A stretch of 64,000 nt of DNA from Aureimonas glaciei. GTDB taxonomy: Bacteria > Pseudomonadota > Alphaproteobacteria > Rhizobiales > Rhizobiaceae. Below the pieces are notes generated by a model. It saw only the letters and a list, made by a program, of their open reading frames with translations. It searched no databases and was not told the DNA's origin. The stretch covers positions 186,001 through 250,000 of the forward strand of contig NZ_BMJJ01000006.1 of assembly GCF_014643375.1 (NCBI RefSeq). The letters run 5' to 3'. The position numbers and the translations under genes were made by a program. Below, one piece after another: positions 52,622 through 61,024 of the stretch. Position 1 is the first letter of the stretch. Each line of letters opens with the position of its first letter.

Positions 52622-54037
52622 TCAGGCGACGGTGATCAGGCGCTGGGTCAGCCGGTCGAGCGAGGACATGTCCTCTAGGCCGCGCACGAGGTCGACGATC
52701 TCGTCGGCCCGGGCCCGGCCCATGCCGGCGAATTCGGCATTCTCGCGGAATTTGTCGGCGACCTCGTCGTAGCTCATCGGGAAGGCCGGGCTGCCCTTGC
52801 CGAAATCGGCGCGGCCGGAGATCTTGCGCCCGTCGGTGAGCTCGATGTCGATCAGCGTCGTCATCAGATGGTAGCCGGCGGCCTCCGCCTCGTCGTCGAT
52901 GACGAAGTCGACCTTCTCGATCATCGCCTTGACGTCGTCGCGCTCGACCGCTTCGTCGGTGAACTCGGCAAGCCCGGCGCGGCCGTCGAGGAGGAGGATG
53001 GCCATGCAGAATTCCATCGAGAATTTCGCCTGCAGCTCGTCCTTCGGACGATGATGGATGAGGGCGTTCGGCATGTTGGAATTGGTGCCGACGCGCACGT
53101 GCCGGACGTCCTCGGCGCGGATGCCGTTTTCCTTGATCAGGCGCAGCATCTCGGTCATGCCGGGATGGGTGAGCGAGCCCGACGGGTGCGGCTTGATCGA
53201 GATGCCGGGGCTGGCGAAGGTCCAGGGCGCGCCCAGCTTGCCGTAGATGGCGCCCTGATCGTAGCCGCCGCCGGCCGCTGCGAAGAACCCGCGCGGAGCT
53301 TCGAGGATGCGCGCCGCCGCGGTCCAGCCATAGGAGGCGAACTGCGCCGCCGCGACGCCGCTCTCGGCCGCCTTGCCGGCGTGGAAAGGCTTCGTCATCG
53401 TGCCGAAATTCTCGCGCAGGCCGGCCGACTGGCTGCCGGCGAGGGAGAGGGCGCGCTGGGTCGTCGCGACGTCGAAGCCCATCAGTTTTGCCGCGGCCGC
53501 GGCGGCGGCGAAGGTGCCGCAGGTGGCGGTGGCGTGGAAGCCGGTCTGGTAGTGGCGCGGCGCAATCGCCTCGGCGATCTTGCACTCCACCTCGACGCCG
53601 AGATGGTAGGCCAGCATGAAGTCGCGCCCGGCGGCGTTGACGAGTTCCGAGATCGCGAGCGCCGCCGGCAGGGCCGGGGCGGTCGGGTGTGTCAGCAGGC
53701 CGTAGACCCGGTCCTTGGCGACGGCGAGCTGGGTGTCGTCATAGTCGTCGGCATGAATGCCGACGCCGTTGGCGAAGGCGGCAAAGCGCGGGGCGACGCG
53801 GCGACCGCCGCCAATCACCGTGGCCGCGCCTTCGCCGAGATCGAGATCGCTGAGATGCCGGCGAACCAGCTCGCCGCTCTTGGCGACCGAGCCCGAAAGC
53901 GCCAGGCCGAAACCGTCGAGGATCGACTTCTTGCCCAGTTCCACCACCTCGGCGGACAGGTCCTCGACCTTCGCCGCGACGATGAATTCGGCAACGTATT
54001 TCGTCAGTTCGACATCGACTGCGCTGTTCTGGTTCAT
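52622..54037 (-). CDS. MmgE/PrpD family protein, copy 2
   Basis: This 471-residue MmgE/PrpD protein has blocks ANGVGIHADDYDDTQ, TATCGTFAAAAAAAKL, NFGTMTKPFHAGKAAESG and SIKPHPSGSLTHPG. It is a paralogue of copy 1 but carries an N-terminal extension and differs in the substrate pocket (KPHPSG against KPFACG). The start MNQNSAVD is chosen from GAGGAT upstream. It is the first gene of the three-gene minus-strand unit, about 60 bases from the GntR-type operator at 54099-54119. Two paralogues together could form a heteromer or act on two isomers; this is inference. Confidence 0.9.
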   Translation of the reverse strand: MNQNSAVDVELTKYVAEFIVAAKVEDLSAEVVELGKKSILDGFGLALSGSVAKSGELVRRHLSDLDLGEGAATVIGGGRRVAPRFAAFANGVGIHADDYDDTQLAVAKDRVYGLLTHPTAPALPAALAISELVNAAGRDFMLAYHLGVEVECKIAEAIAPRHYQTGFHATATCGTFAAAAAAAKLMGFDVATTQRALSLAGSQSAGLRENFGTMTKPFHAGKAAESGVAAAQFASYGWTAAARILEAPRGFFAAAGGGYDQGAIYGKLGAPWTFASPGISIKPHPSGSLTHPGMTEMLRLIKENGIRAEDVRHVRVGTNSNMPNALIHHRPKDELQAKFSMEFCMAILLLDGRAGLAEFTDEAVERDDVKAMIEKVDFVIDDEAEAAGYHLMTTLIDIELTDGRKISGRADFGKGSPAFPMSYDEVADKFRENAEFAGMGRARADEIVDLVRGLEDMSSLDRLTQRLITVA

Positions 54038-54098
54038 GCCCATCCTCGTGAATTCGTATCGGTGCAAACCCGATGTGTCAGGAGGACGGTGCTTCGTC

Positions 54099-54119
54099 AA
54101 CTGTTAATTGTCAACAGTT
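54099..54119. promoter_or_regulatory. GntR/FCD operator candidate, site 2
   Basis: AACTGTT and AACAGTT form an inverted repeat around AATTGTC; the segment 54105-54117 is TAATTGTCAACAG, identical to the minus-strand copy at site 1. A second GTCAAC begins at 54096, fourteen bases from the first, so tandem binding is possible. It lies upstream of the PrpD operon and downstream of the GntR gene. Confidence 0.7.
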
Positions 54120-54299
54120 TTGTAGCCATGTCAAACGGCCGCTGCTCCGCCGTGTCGTGAGCGGGCCGGCATCCCGATGGCGTTGGAGAGAAGGCAGACG
54201 CCCACGCACGGCGGCGCCTGATCAGGCTGCCGCTCCTTCGTGTTGGGTCGCGAAAAGGGACCGGCGCCCGGACGAGCGCGCGTTCCCGCGCGGTGACTC

Positions 54300-55061
54300 T
54301 CAGCCCGGCTTCGTTGCCCGCGGCTTGCGCGGCGGCTTCGCGGCAGCCGCCTCGCCGGGCTCGGCCGGAGCCCCGGGCTGGCCGGCCTTGCGGGTGCGGA
54401 TGATGCCGTTGAGGATATGGGTGCGGGCCGCGACGAGAGCGGCGGCGGGGTCGCGGGCCGCGACCGCATCGACGATGGCGCAGTGCTCCTGATTGGAAAT
54501 GGCGAGCACGTCGCGGCTCGACAGGGCCCGGTAGCGCTGGATGTGCAGTTCGCGCACGAAGCTTTGGTAGATCAGCGCCAGGCGGTTGTTGCCGGCCATC
54601 GTCGCGATCTGTTTGTGAAATTCCAGATTGACGGGATAGTAGACGTGCACGTCGCCGAGTGCGACGATCTCGTCCATGCGCTGCAGGAGCGCGCGCAGGA
54701 TGGCGATCTGGGCGTCGGTCACGGTCTCGGCCAGCATCATCGCCATGCAGCCGAAGACGGCGGCGCGGGCCTCCGACAGGTCCTGCGCCTCGTCGTTGGA
54801 GAGGGCGCGGATGAAAAAGCCGCGGTTGGGGATGATCTCGATCAGCCCCATCGCAGCCAGCGCGCTGCAGGCCTCGCGGATCGGTCCGCGGCTGACGCCG
54901 AGGCGCTGTGACAGGGCGTTCTCGTTGACCCGCTCGTTCGGCGTGAGTTCGCCGTCGATGATCATCCGCTCGATCTCGGCCTGCACCACATTGGCGAGCG
55001 AACGGGTCCGCAGGAAGTCGATCGCCGAGAGGTTCTGCGGCTGCGTCAGGCTGTCCGACAT
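54300..55061 (-). CDS. GntR family regulator with FCD domain
   Basis: This 253-residue regulator has a GntR winged helix (LSQRLGVSRGPIREACSALAAMGL at about 50-73) and a C-terminal FCD all-helical domain with metal-site residues in NLEFHKQIA and NQEHCAIVDAVAARD. The last 30 residues are Ala/Pro/Lys/Arg-rich, an uncommon basic tail. FCD regulators usually sense organic acids. The three TGTCAACA-type palindromes at 46.1, 54.1 and 59.1 kb match the half-site pattern of this subfamily, so it is the likely controller of the surrounding acid-catabolism units. Confidence 0.92.
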   Translation of the reverse strand: MSDSLTQPQNLSAIDFLRTRSLANVVQAEIERMIIDGELTPNERVNENALSQRLGVSRGPIREACSALAAMGLIEIIPNRGFFIRALSNDEAQDLSEARAAVFGCMAMMLAETVTDAQIAILRALLQRMDEIVALGDVHVYYPVNLEFHKQIATMAGNNRLALIYQSFVRELHIQRYRALSSRDVLAISNQEHCAIVDAVAARDPAAALVAARTHILNGIIRTRKAGQPGAPAEPGEAAAAKPPRKPRATKPG

Positions 55062-55096
55062 GCAAGGCCCATGGTTGAGGTTCCGATGAAATGAGA

Positions 55097-55130
55097 GCGG
55101 GATGGCAGGCCCAGAGCCCTGCCATCCCGC
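55097..55130. terminator. Terminator of the iron-type ABC operon
   Basis: GCGGGATGGCAGG (55097-55109) pairs perfectly with CCTGCCATCCCGC (55118-55130) over an eight-base loop. It follows the permease stop on the minus strand by about 55 bases, and the sequence after it (TCTCATTTC on that strand) is T-rich. It separates the transporter unit from the GntR gene. Confidence 0.85.
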
Positions 55131-55184
55131 AGCAAGTTTAGCAACTTACGGTGCCGTTGGCGATGCACGCCGCCCGCGCCGACA

Positions 55185-56903
55185 TCAGCCGCGGGCGTTC
55201 ATCTGCGAGCCGCCGAGAACCGGCACCCGGTTGGCGACGAAGACGACGGCGAAGGAGGCGGCAAGGAGGATGATGCCGAGCACGCAGATCGCGCCGAGAT
55301 CACCACTCTCGTTGAGGTCGTAGATGATCACCGAGACCAGCTTGGTGTTGGCGGTGGTGAGCAGGATCGTCGCCGACAGCTCGCGGATGGTGCCGACGAA
55401 GACGAAGCACCAGGCGGCGACGACGCTGGTGCGCAGCAGCGGCGCCGTGATGTCCCAGAGCGTGCGCAGCCGCGACGCACCCATGATCCGTCCGGCCTCC
55501 TCGAGCTCGGGATGCACGCCCGAAAAGGCCGACGACATCTGCTGGTAGCCGGCCGGCATCTCGATGGTCATGAAGGCGATGAGCAGGATCCACAGCGTGC
55601 CGTAGAGCTGGAAGGTTGGGTTGGCATAGCTGAGGAACAGGCCGACGCCGAGGACGATGCCGGGGATCGCCACCGGGGCGGTGGCGAGCACGCCCAGAAA
55701 GCCAGAGCCCGGCACCGAGCGGCGCGTCACCAGATAGGAGACGACGACGGCGATGGCGGTGACGATCGTCGCCGTCGCGAAGCCGAGGAGGAAGGTGTTG
55801 CGCAGCGCCAGCTGAGTGGCCGAGAACTCGAACAGGACAAAGTTCCAGTGCCGAAGCGTCAGGTTCTCGAAGCTCAGCGAATCGCCGACCGTGGTGGTGA
55901 AGGCGGTCTTGATGATCGCGGCATAGGGAAAGATGAAGGTCAGCGACAGCACGGCGAAGACGAAGGCGATCGCCGGCCATTTCCAGGGCCCGAGCGCCAC
56001 GATGCGCGGCGTGCCGCTCTTGCCGCCGAGGACGGTGTAGCCCTTGCGGCCGAGGATCTGCTTCTGCGCCCTGAGGAGGATCACCGTGATGATGAGGAGC
56101 GGCAGGGCGGCGGCGGCGGCAAGGCCGAGCCGCGGCGGAAACTGGAACAGGCTCCAGATCTTGGTGGTGATGACGTGGAAACCGGCCGGCAGCGCCAGGA
56201 TCGCCGGCGAGCCGAACATGGTCAGCGCCTGCAGGATGGCGATCAGCGTTCCCGCCAGCATGGCCGGCAGGACGAGCGGGATCGTCACCTTGCGCAGCGT
56301 GGTCATCGCCTTGCCGCCGAGGATCGACGAGGCGTCCTCGAGGTCGGAGGGCACCCGGTCGAGCGCATTGGCGACCAGCGTGAACACATAGGGGAAGGTG
56401 AAGCAGGCGATGGCGAAGACGAGGCCGGTGAAGGTGTAGATGTTGACGAGATAGGCGCCGCGCTCCAGCCCGAAGATCGAGCGGTAGATGACGTTGACGA
56501 TGCCGCTGTTGGGCGCGGCGATGATCTCGTAGGCGATGGCGCCGAGGAAGGGCGGCGTGACGAAGGACGCGGTCACCATGATGCGGATCAGCCGGCGACC
56601 CGGCAGGTCGGTGCGCGAGACCAGCCAGGCCATCGGCGTGGCGACGACGCAGGCGAGGACGCCCACGCCGAGCGCCATGCCGATGGCGAGGCCATAAGCC
56701 CTCAAGAGGGTGGGGTCGGCGACGAGGGCGACGAAGTTGTCGAAGGTGAAACCGCCCCCGGCATCGTTGCGAAAGCTGTAATAGACGAGCCAGAACAGCG
56801 GTAGGATTACCAGAACGCTCAGGACCAGGGTCAACAGAGCGAAGGTCGGCCAGGAGAGGTCGATCCCGCGGCGCAGGCCGAGGGCAGGAGCGTTGCTGGT
56901 CAT
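55185..56903 (-). CDS. ABC transporter permease, fused two-domain AfuB/FbpB type
   Basis: This 572-residue membrane protein has about twelve hydrophobic segments in two homologous permease halves, as in FbpB/AfuB and 2-aminoethylphosphonate permeases. Coupling loops are LEDASSILGGKAMTTLRKV in half one and LEEAGRIMGASRLRTLWDI in half two. It works with the binding protein and ATPase encoded upstream. Ferric iron, phosphonate, or polyamine/organic substrates are all known for this class; the acid-catabolism setting argues against iron here, but this is only context. Confidence 0.9.
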   Translation of the reverse strand: MTSNAPALGLRRGIDLSWPTFALLTLVLSVLVILPLFWLVYYSFRNDAGGGFTFDNFVALVADPTLLRAYGLAIGMALGVGVLACVVATPMAWLVSRTDLPGRRLIRIMVTASFVTPPFLGAIAYEIIAAPNSGIVNVIYRSIFGLERGAYLVNIYTFTGLVFAIACFTFPYVFTLVANALDRVPSDLEDASSILGGKAMTTLRKVTIPLVLPAMLAGTLIAILQALTMFGSPAILALPAGFHVITTKIWSLFQFPPRLGLAAAAALPLLIITVILLRAQKQILGRKGYTVLGGKSGTPRIVALGPWKWPAIAFVFAVLSLTFIFPYAAIIKTAFTTTVGDSLSFENLTLRHWNFVLFEFSATQLALRNTFLLGFATATIVTAIAVVVSYLVTRRSVPGSGFLGVLATAPVAIPGIVLGVGLFLSYANPTFQLYGTLWILLIAFMTIEMPAGYQQMSSAFSGVHPELEEAGRIMGASRLRTLWDITAPLLRTSVVAAWCFVFVGTIRELSATILLTTANTKLVSVIIYDLNESGDLGAICVLGIILLAASFAVVFVANRVPVLGGSQMNARG

Positions 56904-56924
56904 GACGGATGGATCCCGATTGCC

Positions 56925-57971
56925 TTACGTGCCGAAGTACTTTTCGTAGTTCGTCTTGATGGTCTGGATCTCAGGCTCGAGCTTGGCCGGATCGGAATGC
57001 AGGAGCTTGATGTCGGCGATCGGCGTGCGGCCGGCCTTCTCCTTGACGTCCGGATGGAACGAGCGGAGCCCGCCGAAATCGCTGTTCAGCTGCTGCGCCT
57101 CTTTGGAGAACAGGAAGGCGTAGAACAGTTTGGCGGCGTTCGGGCTCGGCGCCTCTTTCAGCACCGCGGCATTGCCGACGGCGAGCGGCGTGCCCTCGGC
57201 GGGATAGACGATGTTGATCGGCACGCCCTCGTCCTGCAGGCGGAAGACGTTGTATTCGTTACCGTCGACCTGGATCGAGCGTTCGCCCTGGGCAAGCTTC
57301 TTCGGTGGCTCGGTCGAGGATTGGACCTGCATCACGCCCTGCTCGCCGAGCTTTTCGAAAAACTCCCAGCCGAGCAGTTCGGAGAGGACGAATGTCGAGG
57401 TCATCACCGTACCGCTGTAGCCGGGATGGGCCTTGACCATCTTGTCCTTGTATTTGGCGTCGAGCAGGTCGGTCCAGGTCTTCGGCGCATCGGCTTCCGG
57501 CAAGAGGTCGGAGCGATAGGCGAGGACCGAAAGGTGGGCGCGGTAGGCGGCGAAGTTGCCGTCGGGGTCCTTCTCGTCGGCCGGCCACTTGTCGGCGACT
57601 TCCTGCGGGACCATCGGCGCCAGCCAGCCCTCGCGCTTGAAATACTCGAAATGCACGGCGTCCGAGGTCTCGATCACGTCGGCGCCGTAGATGCCCGACG
57701 AGTATTCCTGGCCGATGCGCTGGAACACGCGCTCGGAACCCGCCCGCTCCACCTGGACGGCGATCTCGGGATATTTCGACTTGAAGAGGTCGGCGAGCTT
57801 CTCGGCGACGGTGACGTCGGTCGCGGTGTAGAAGATCACCTTGCCCTCCGCCTTGGCCGCAGCCTCGAGCTCGGGGGTGACCTGGTAGGGCTCGGGGGCC
57901 TGCGCCATGGCCAGTGACGAGACCGACAGGCCCGCCGCCAGGATGGCTGCGCCGAATGTTTTCGTCCACAT
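56925..57971 (-). CDS. ABC transporter substrate-binding protein, AfuA/FbpA type
   Basis: This 348-residue periplasmic protein has a signal peptide (MWTKTFGAAILAAGLSVSSLAMAQA). The mature protein starts with EGKVIFYTATDVTVAEKLADLF, characteristic of the iron(III)/2-aminoethylphosphonate-type type II binding proteins, and contains ERAGSERVFQRIGQEYSSGI and PAEGTPLAVGNAAVLKEAP. The paired tyrosines of true ferric-binding proteins are not obvious, so an organic ligand is possible. The gene sits between the ATPase and permease genes in one operon (gaps of 15 and 21 bases). Confidence 0.9.
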   Translation of the reverse strand: MWTKTFGAAILAAGLSVSSLAMAQAPEPYQVTPELEAAAKAEGKVIFYTATDVTVAEKLADLFKSKYPEIAVQVERAGSERVFQRIGQEYSSGIYGADVIETSDAVHFEYFKREGWLAPMVPQEVADKWPADEKDPDGNFAAYRAHLSVLAYRSDLLPEADAPKTWTDLLDAKYKDKMVKAHPGYSGTVMTSTFVLSELLGWEFFEKLGEQGVMQVQSSTEPPKKLAQGERSIQVDGNEYNVFRLQDEGVPINIVYPAEGTPLAVGNAAVLKEAPSPNAAKLFYAFLFSKEAQQLNSDFGGLRSFHPDVKEKAGRTPIADIKLLHSDPAKLEPEIQTIKTNYEKYFGT

Positions 57972-57986
57972 GCTGTGATTCCTCCC

Positions 57987-59051
57987 TTATTGCGCGAGCG
58001 CCCGGCAGTGCTGTGGTGGAAAGTGCAGCCAGACGTCCTGGCCGACCGGGATCGCGACGTTGACCGGTGCGACGGTGCGCACCGTTTCTCCACCCTTGAG
58101 GGCGACGAGATAATCCCGGTGCGAGCCGAGATAGATCTGCCGCGTGACGGTGCCGATGGCGCAATTGGTGGCGTCGGCGGGCTTGTTCTCTGACAGCGCG
58201 ACGTCGTGGTGGCGCACCGAGACGGCGGCCCTGCCGGTGGCCGGAACGGTCCCGCTGCTGCAGCGCAGGACGAGCCCGCCTTCGCAGACCACGGTGTCGG
58301 CCTCGCCGCGGGTGCCGGTCAGAATGTTGGTGCCGCCGATGAAGCGGGCGACGAATTCGGTCTCCGGCCGCTCGTAGATGTCCTCGGGCGATCCGGCCTG
58401 CTCGATCCGCCCGTCGTTCATCACGACGATGATGTCGGCGGTGGTCATCGCCTCGACCTGGTCGTGGGTGACGTAGACGGTGGTGTAGCGGAACTCGTCG
58501 TGCAGCCTTCGGATCTCGAAGCGCATCTCCTCGCGCAGATTGGCGTCGAGATTGGACAGGGGCTCGTCGAGGAGCAGGATTTCCGGCTTGATCACCAGCG
58601 CCCGCGCCAGCGAAACACGCTGCTGCTGGCCGCCGGACAGTTCTCCCGGATAGCGCGCCTCGAGCGCGAGGAGCTGCGTCGCCGACAGGATTTCGCGCAC
58701 CCGTGTCTTGATGTCGGCCGGGGAGAGACGGCGCAGCTTGAGGCCGTAGGCGACGTTCTCGAACACCGTCATGTGGGGCCAGAGGGCGTAGCTCTGGAAG
58801 ATCATCGACATGTTGCGGCCTTCCGGCGGCACCGTCGCCGAGGCCGAGGAGACGGTCTGGCCGTCGACGCGAATGGCGCCGCCATTGGCCGCGACGAAGC
58901 CGGCGATCAACCGCAGCGTCGTTGTCTTGCCGCAGCCCGACGGCCCGAGCAGACAGACCAGTTTGCCCTTCTCGACCGAGAGGTTGACGCCTTTGACCAC
59001 GGTCAGAGCGCCATAGCTCTTGGTCAGGCCGTCCAGTTCGAGGAACGCCAT
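57987..59051 (-). CDS. ABC transporter ATP-binding protein, FbpC/PotA type
   Basis: This 354-residue ATPase has LLGPSGCGKTTTLRLIAG (Walker A), ELSGGQQQRVSLARAL (signature) and EILLLDEPLSNLDA (Walker B), followed by a C-terminal regulatory TOBE-like domain from about residue 240 (SVRHHDVALS, TRQIYLGSHRDYLV). The start MAFLELDG has GGGAG upstream; an ATG four codons earlier is possible. It is the first gene of the transporter operon and lies about 90 bases after the GntR-type operator at 59143-59152. Confidence 0.93.
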   Translation of the reverse strand: MAFLELDGLTKSYGALTVVKGVNLSVEKGKLVCLLGPSGCGKTTTLRLIAGFVAANGGAIRVDGQTVSSASATVPPEGRNMSMIFQSYALWPHMTVFENVAYGLKLRRLSPADIKTRVREILSATQLLALEARYPGELSGGQQQRVSLARALVIKPEILLLDEPLSNLDANLREEMRFEIRRLHDEFRYTTVYVTHDQVEAMTTADIIVVMNDGRIEQAGSPEDIYERPETEFVARFIGGTNILTGTRGEADTVVCEGGLVLRCSSGTVPATGRAAVSVRHHDVALSENKPADATNCAIGTVTRQIYLGSHRDYLVALKGGETVRTVAPVNVAIPVGQDVWLHFPPQHCRALAQ

Positions 59052-59142
59052 GCCATCTCCCAATACTGCGCTGCGCGTGGGCTCCGGCCGGGACCGGGTC
59101 CACTGTTCTGCCTTTGTAAGACCCTAGAAACGAAATTGAAGA

Positions 59143-59152
59143 CTGTCAACAG
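59143..59152. promoter_or_regulatory. GntR/FCD operator candidate, site 3
   Basis: CTGTCAACAG at this position contains TGTCAACAG, shared with sites at 46.1 and 54.1 kb, and is itself a near-perfect palindrome. It lies in the AT-richer gap upstream of the ABC transporter operon, where its promoter is expected. Confidence 0.6.
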
Positions 59153-59180
59153 ATTACCATTTACATTTCGAGGCTCTGCG

Positions 59181-60272
59181 TCAGGCTGCTGGACGAAGCC
59201 CCGCCGCCCACCGGATCAGCGGGGGCAGGCAGAGGTTGGTGAGGATCGACCGGGTCAGTTGGAAGCCCGCGACAGCTGCCGCCAGGAGGCCGAGGGTGGC
59301 CGCCGAAGCGATCATTTCGCCGAGCCCGCCGGGGGCGACGGCGAGGATCGCCGAGACATGGTCGAGATCGCTGAAATGCTCGACCACGGCGGCGAGGCCG
59401 ACAAAGGCCGTGCCGATGAGGACGATGCCGCTGAGGCAGCCGCCGAGCGCTAGCCGCGGCATCCGGCGAAGCCGGTCCAGCCGGAAGCGCAGGCCGAGCG
59501 AGGTGCCGATGGCGATCTGCGCGGCGAAGAGGACGAGCGGCGGCACCGGCGGCAGCGGATGGCCGGCACCGACGACGGCGACGCACAGGAGCATCGGCGC
59601 GATGATATAGGCGTTGACGATCCTTGCCCGCGTCGCTGCGGCGGCAATCGCGGCAGAGACCGCGGCGAGGACCAGGATTTCGCTGAGGCCGGCCATGCCG
59701 AACAGCGGTTGCGGCGCCTGGGCGGTGCCGGCGACGAGGCCGAGCCAGAGCGGGATCAGCATCAGGACCAGGACGACCCGGAGCGTGTGCACCAGGGCGA
59801 CGGCCTGTTCGTCGGCCTTCAGCTCCTGCGCCAGCGTCGCCATTTCGGCCATGCCCGCCGGCAACGAGCAGAGCACCGCCGTCAGCCGGTCGACGCCGGC
59901 GATTTTCGCCAGCGGCACCGCCAGCAGCAGTCCGGCAAGGTTCGACAGCACCGCGACGGCGAGCATCACCGGCAGCAAGGCCGTCAGGGCGCCGAGAATG
60001 TCGGGGGAGAGCACCGCGCCGACCGAGGCGCCGACGAAGAGCTGGCCGCCGCGCCGCAGAGTGCGGCCGCCCGGCACGGTGCCGACGAGATTGGCGACGA
60101 GGGCGGCGCCGAGAAGCGATCCGAGGATCGCGGCGAGCGGCAGGTGCAACGCCCGAAACAGTAGGGCGCCGGCCAGGGCGGCGCCGAGCGTCGCGGCCCA
60201 CAGGCCGGCGGCCCGCAGCAACGTGGCCCGCCGCCGGCCCGGGGGCGGCGGGGCGGGAGAGGGCGCGGACAC
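59181..60272 (-). CDS. AbrB family membrane protein
   Basis: This 363-residue membrane protein has about ten hydrophobic segments in two AbrB-duplication halves. Family blocks are LPLAAILGSLLGAALVANL, LCSLPAGMAEMATLAQEL and VAPGGLGEMIASAATLGL, the two PAGxxEM-like repeats that mark the family. Members have been annotated as putative ammonia monooxygenase or as regulators of aidB, but most are probably transporters. The start is GTG and lies five bases after the stop of the SDR gene, so it belongs to the SDR-PrpD-TctA unit. The substrate is unknown; an organic acid is plausible from context. Confidence 0.85.
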   Translation of the reverse strand: MSAPSPAPPPPGRRRATLLRAAGLWAATLGAALAGALLFRALHLPLAAILGSLLGAALVANLVGTVPGGRTLRRGGQLFVGASVGAVLSPDILGALTALLPVMLAVAVLSNLAGLLLAVPLAKIAGVDRLTAVLCSLPAGMAEMATLAQELKADEQAVALVHTLRVVLVLMLIPLWLGLVAGTAQAPQPLFGMAGLSEILVLAAVSAAIAAAATRARIVNAYIIAPMLLCVAVVGAGHPLPPVPPLVLFAAQIAIGTSLGLRFRLDRLRRMPRLALGGCLSGIVLIGTAFVGLAAVVEHFSDLDHVSAILAVAPGGLGEMIASAATLGLLAAAVAGFQLTRSILTNLCLPPLIRWAAGLRPAA

Positions 60273-60277
60273 CCGCG

Positions 60278-61024
60278 TCAGACCATCAGGGCGCCGCCGT
60301 TGACGTGCAGCGTCTGGCCGGTGACGTAGCGCATCGACGGGCCGGCGAGGAGGCGCACCGCGGCCGCGACCTCCTCGGGTGTGCCGCGCCGGCCAAGGAC
60401 GTTGGTGCGCGTCGCGTGGTGTTTCGGCTCCTCGCCGTCGCGCTTGGTCTCGATCAGGCCGGGGGCGACGCAGTTGACCGTGATGGCGGCCGGGCCGAGA
60501 TCATGGGCGAGCGCCTTGGTGAGACCCGCCAGCGCGGCCTTGGCGGTGATGACGTGGACGCGGCCGGACGCGCCGCTGTGGCCAGTGAGGCCGCCGATCG
60601 AGACGATCGCCGCCCGGTCGCTTTGCTTCAGCGCCGGCAGCGCCGCCTTGGTCAAAAGGAAGACGCTGTCGAGGCAGAGCGCCATGACGGCGCGCCAGTC
60701 TTCATAGGTGAGGTCCTCGATCGTCTCCTCCGGCCGGATCGCGGCATTGGCGACGAGGATGTCGAGCCGCCCGAAGGCGGAAAGCGCAGCCTCGACGATC
60801 GTCTCGGGCACGGCGGGATCGGAAAGGTCGCCGAGCGCCACCGCGGCGCGGCCGCCGGCTTCCTCGACGAGGCGCGCCGTCTCGGCGGCACCGGCGGCGT
60901 CGCGGTGGGCGTGGACGAGCACAGAGGCGCCGCCTTCGCCGAGCGACACGGCGATCGCCCGGCCGATATTGCGCGAGGCGCCGGTGACGAGGGCGACGCG
61001 GCCATCGAATTCGCGAACGTTCAT
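60278..61024 (-). CDS. Short-chain dehydrogenase/reductase lacking the usual catalytic Tyr
   Basis: This 248-residue Rossmann-fold SDR has the NAD(P) loop LVTGASRNIGRAIA, the NAAIRPEE motif (usual NNAG region), IVSIGG and a C-terminal VTGQTLHVNGGALM. The active-site YxxxK reads VITAK, with Val where Tyr is expected and a His one residue before. Ser and Lys seem kept. It may use His as the acid, belong to a subfamily with a different mechanism, or bind without oxidation. Its start overlaps the PrpD stop by ATGA. Confidence 0.87.
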   Translation of the reverse strand: MNVREFDGRVALVTGASRNIGRAIAVSLGEGGASVLVHAHRDAAGAAETARLVEEAGGRAAVALGDLSDPAVPETIVEAALSAFGRLDILVANAAIRPEETIEDLTYEDWRAVMALCLDSVFLLTKAALPALKQSDRAAIVSIGGLTGHSGASGRVHVITAKAALAGLTKALAHDLGPAAITVNCVAPGLIETKRDGEEPKHHATRTNVLGRRGTPEEVAAAVRLLAGPSMRYVTGQTLHVNGGALMV

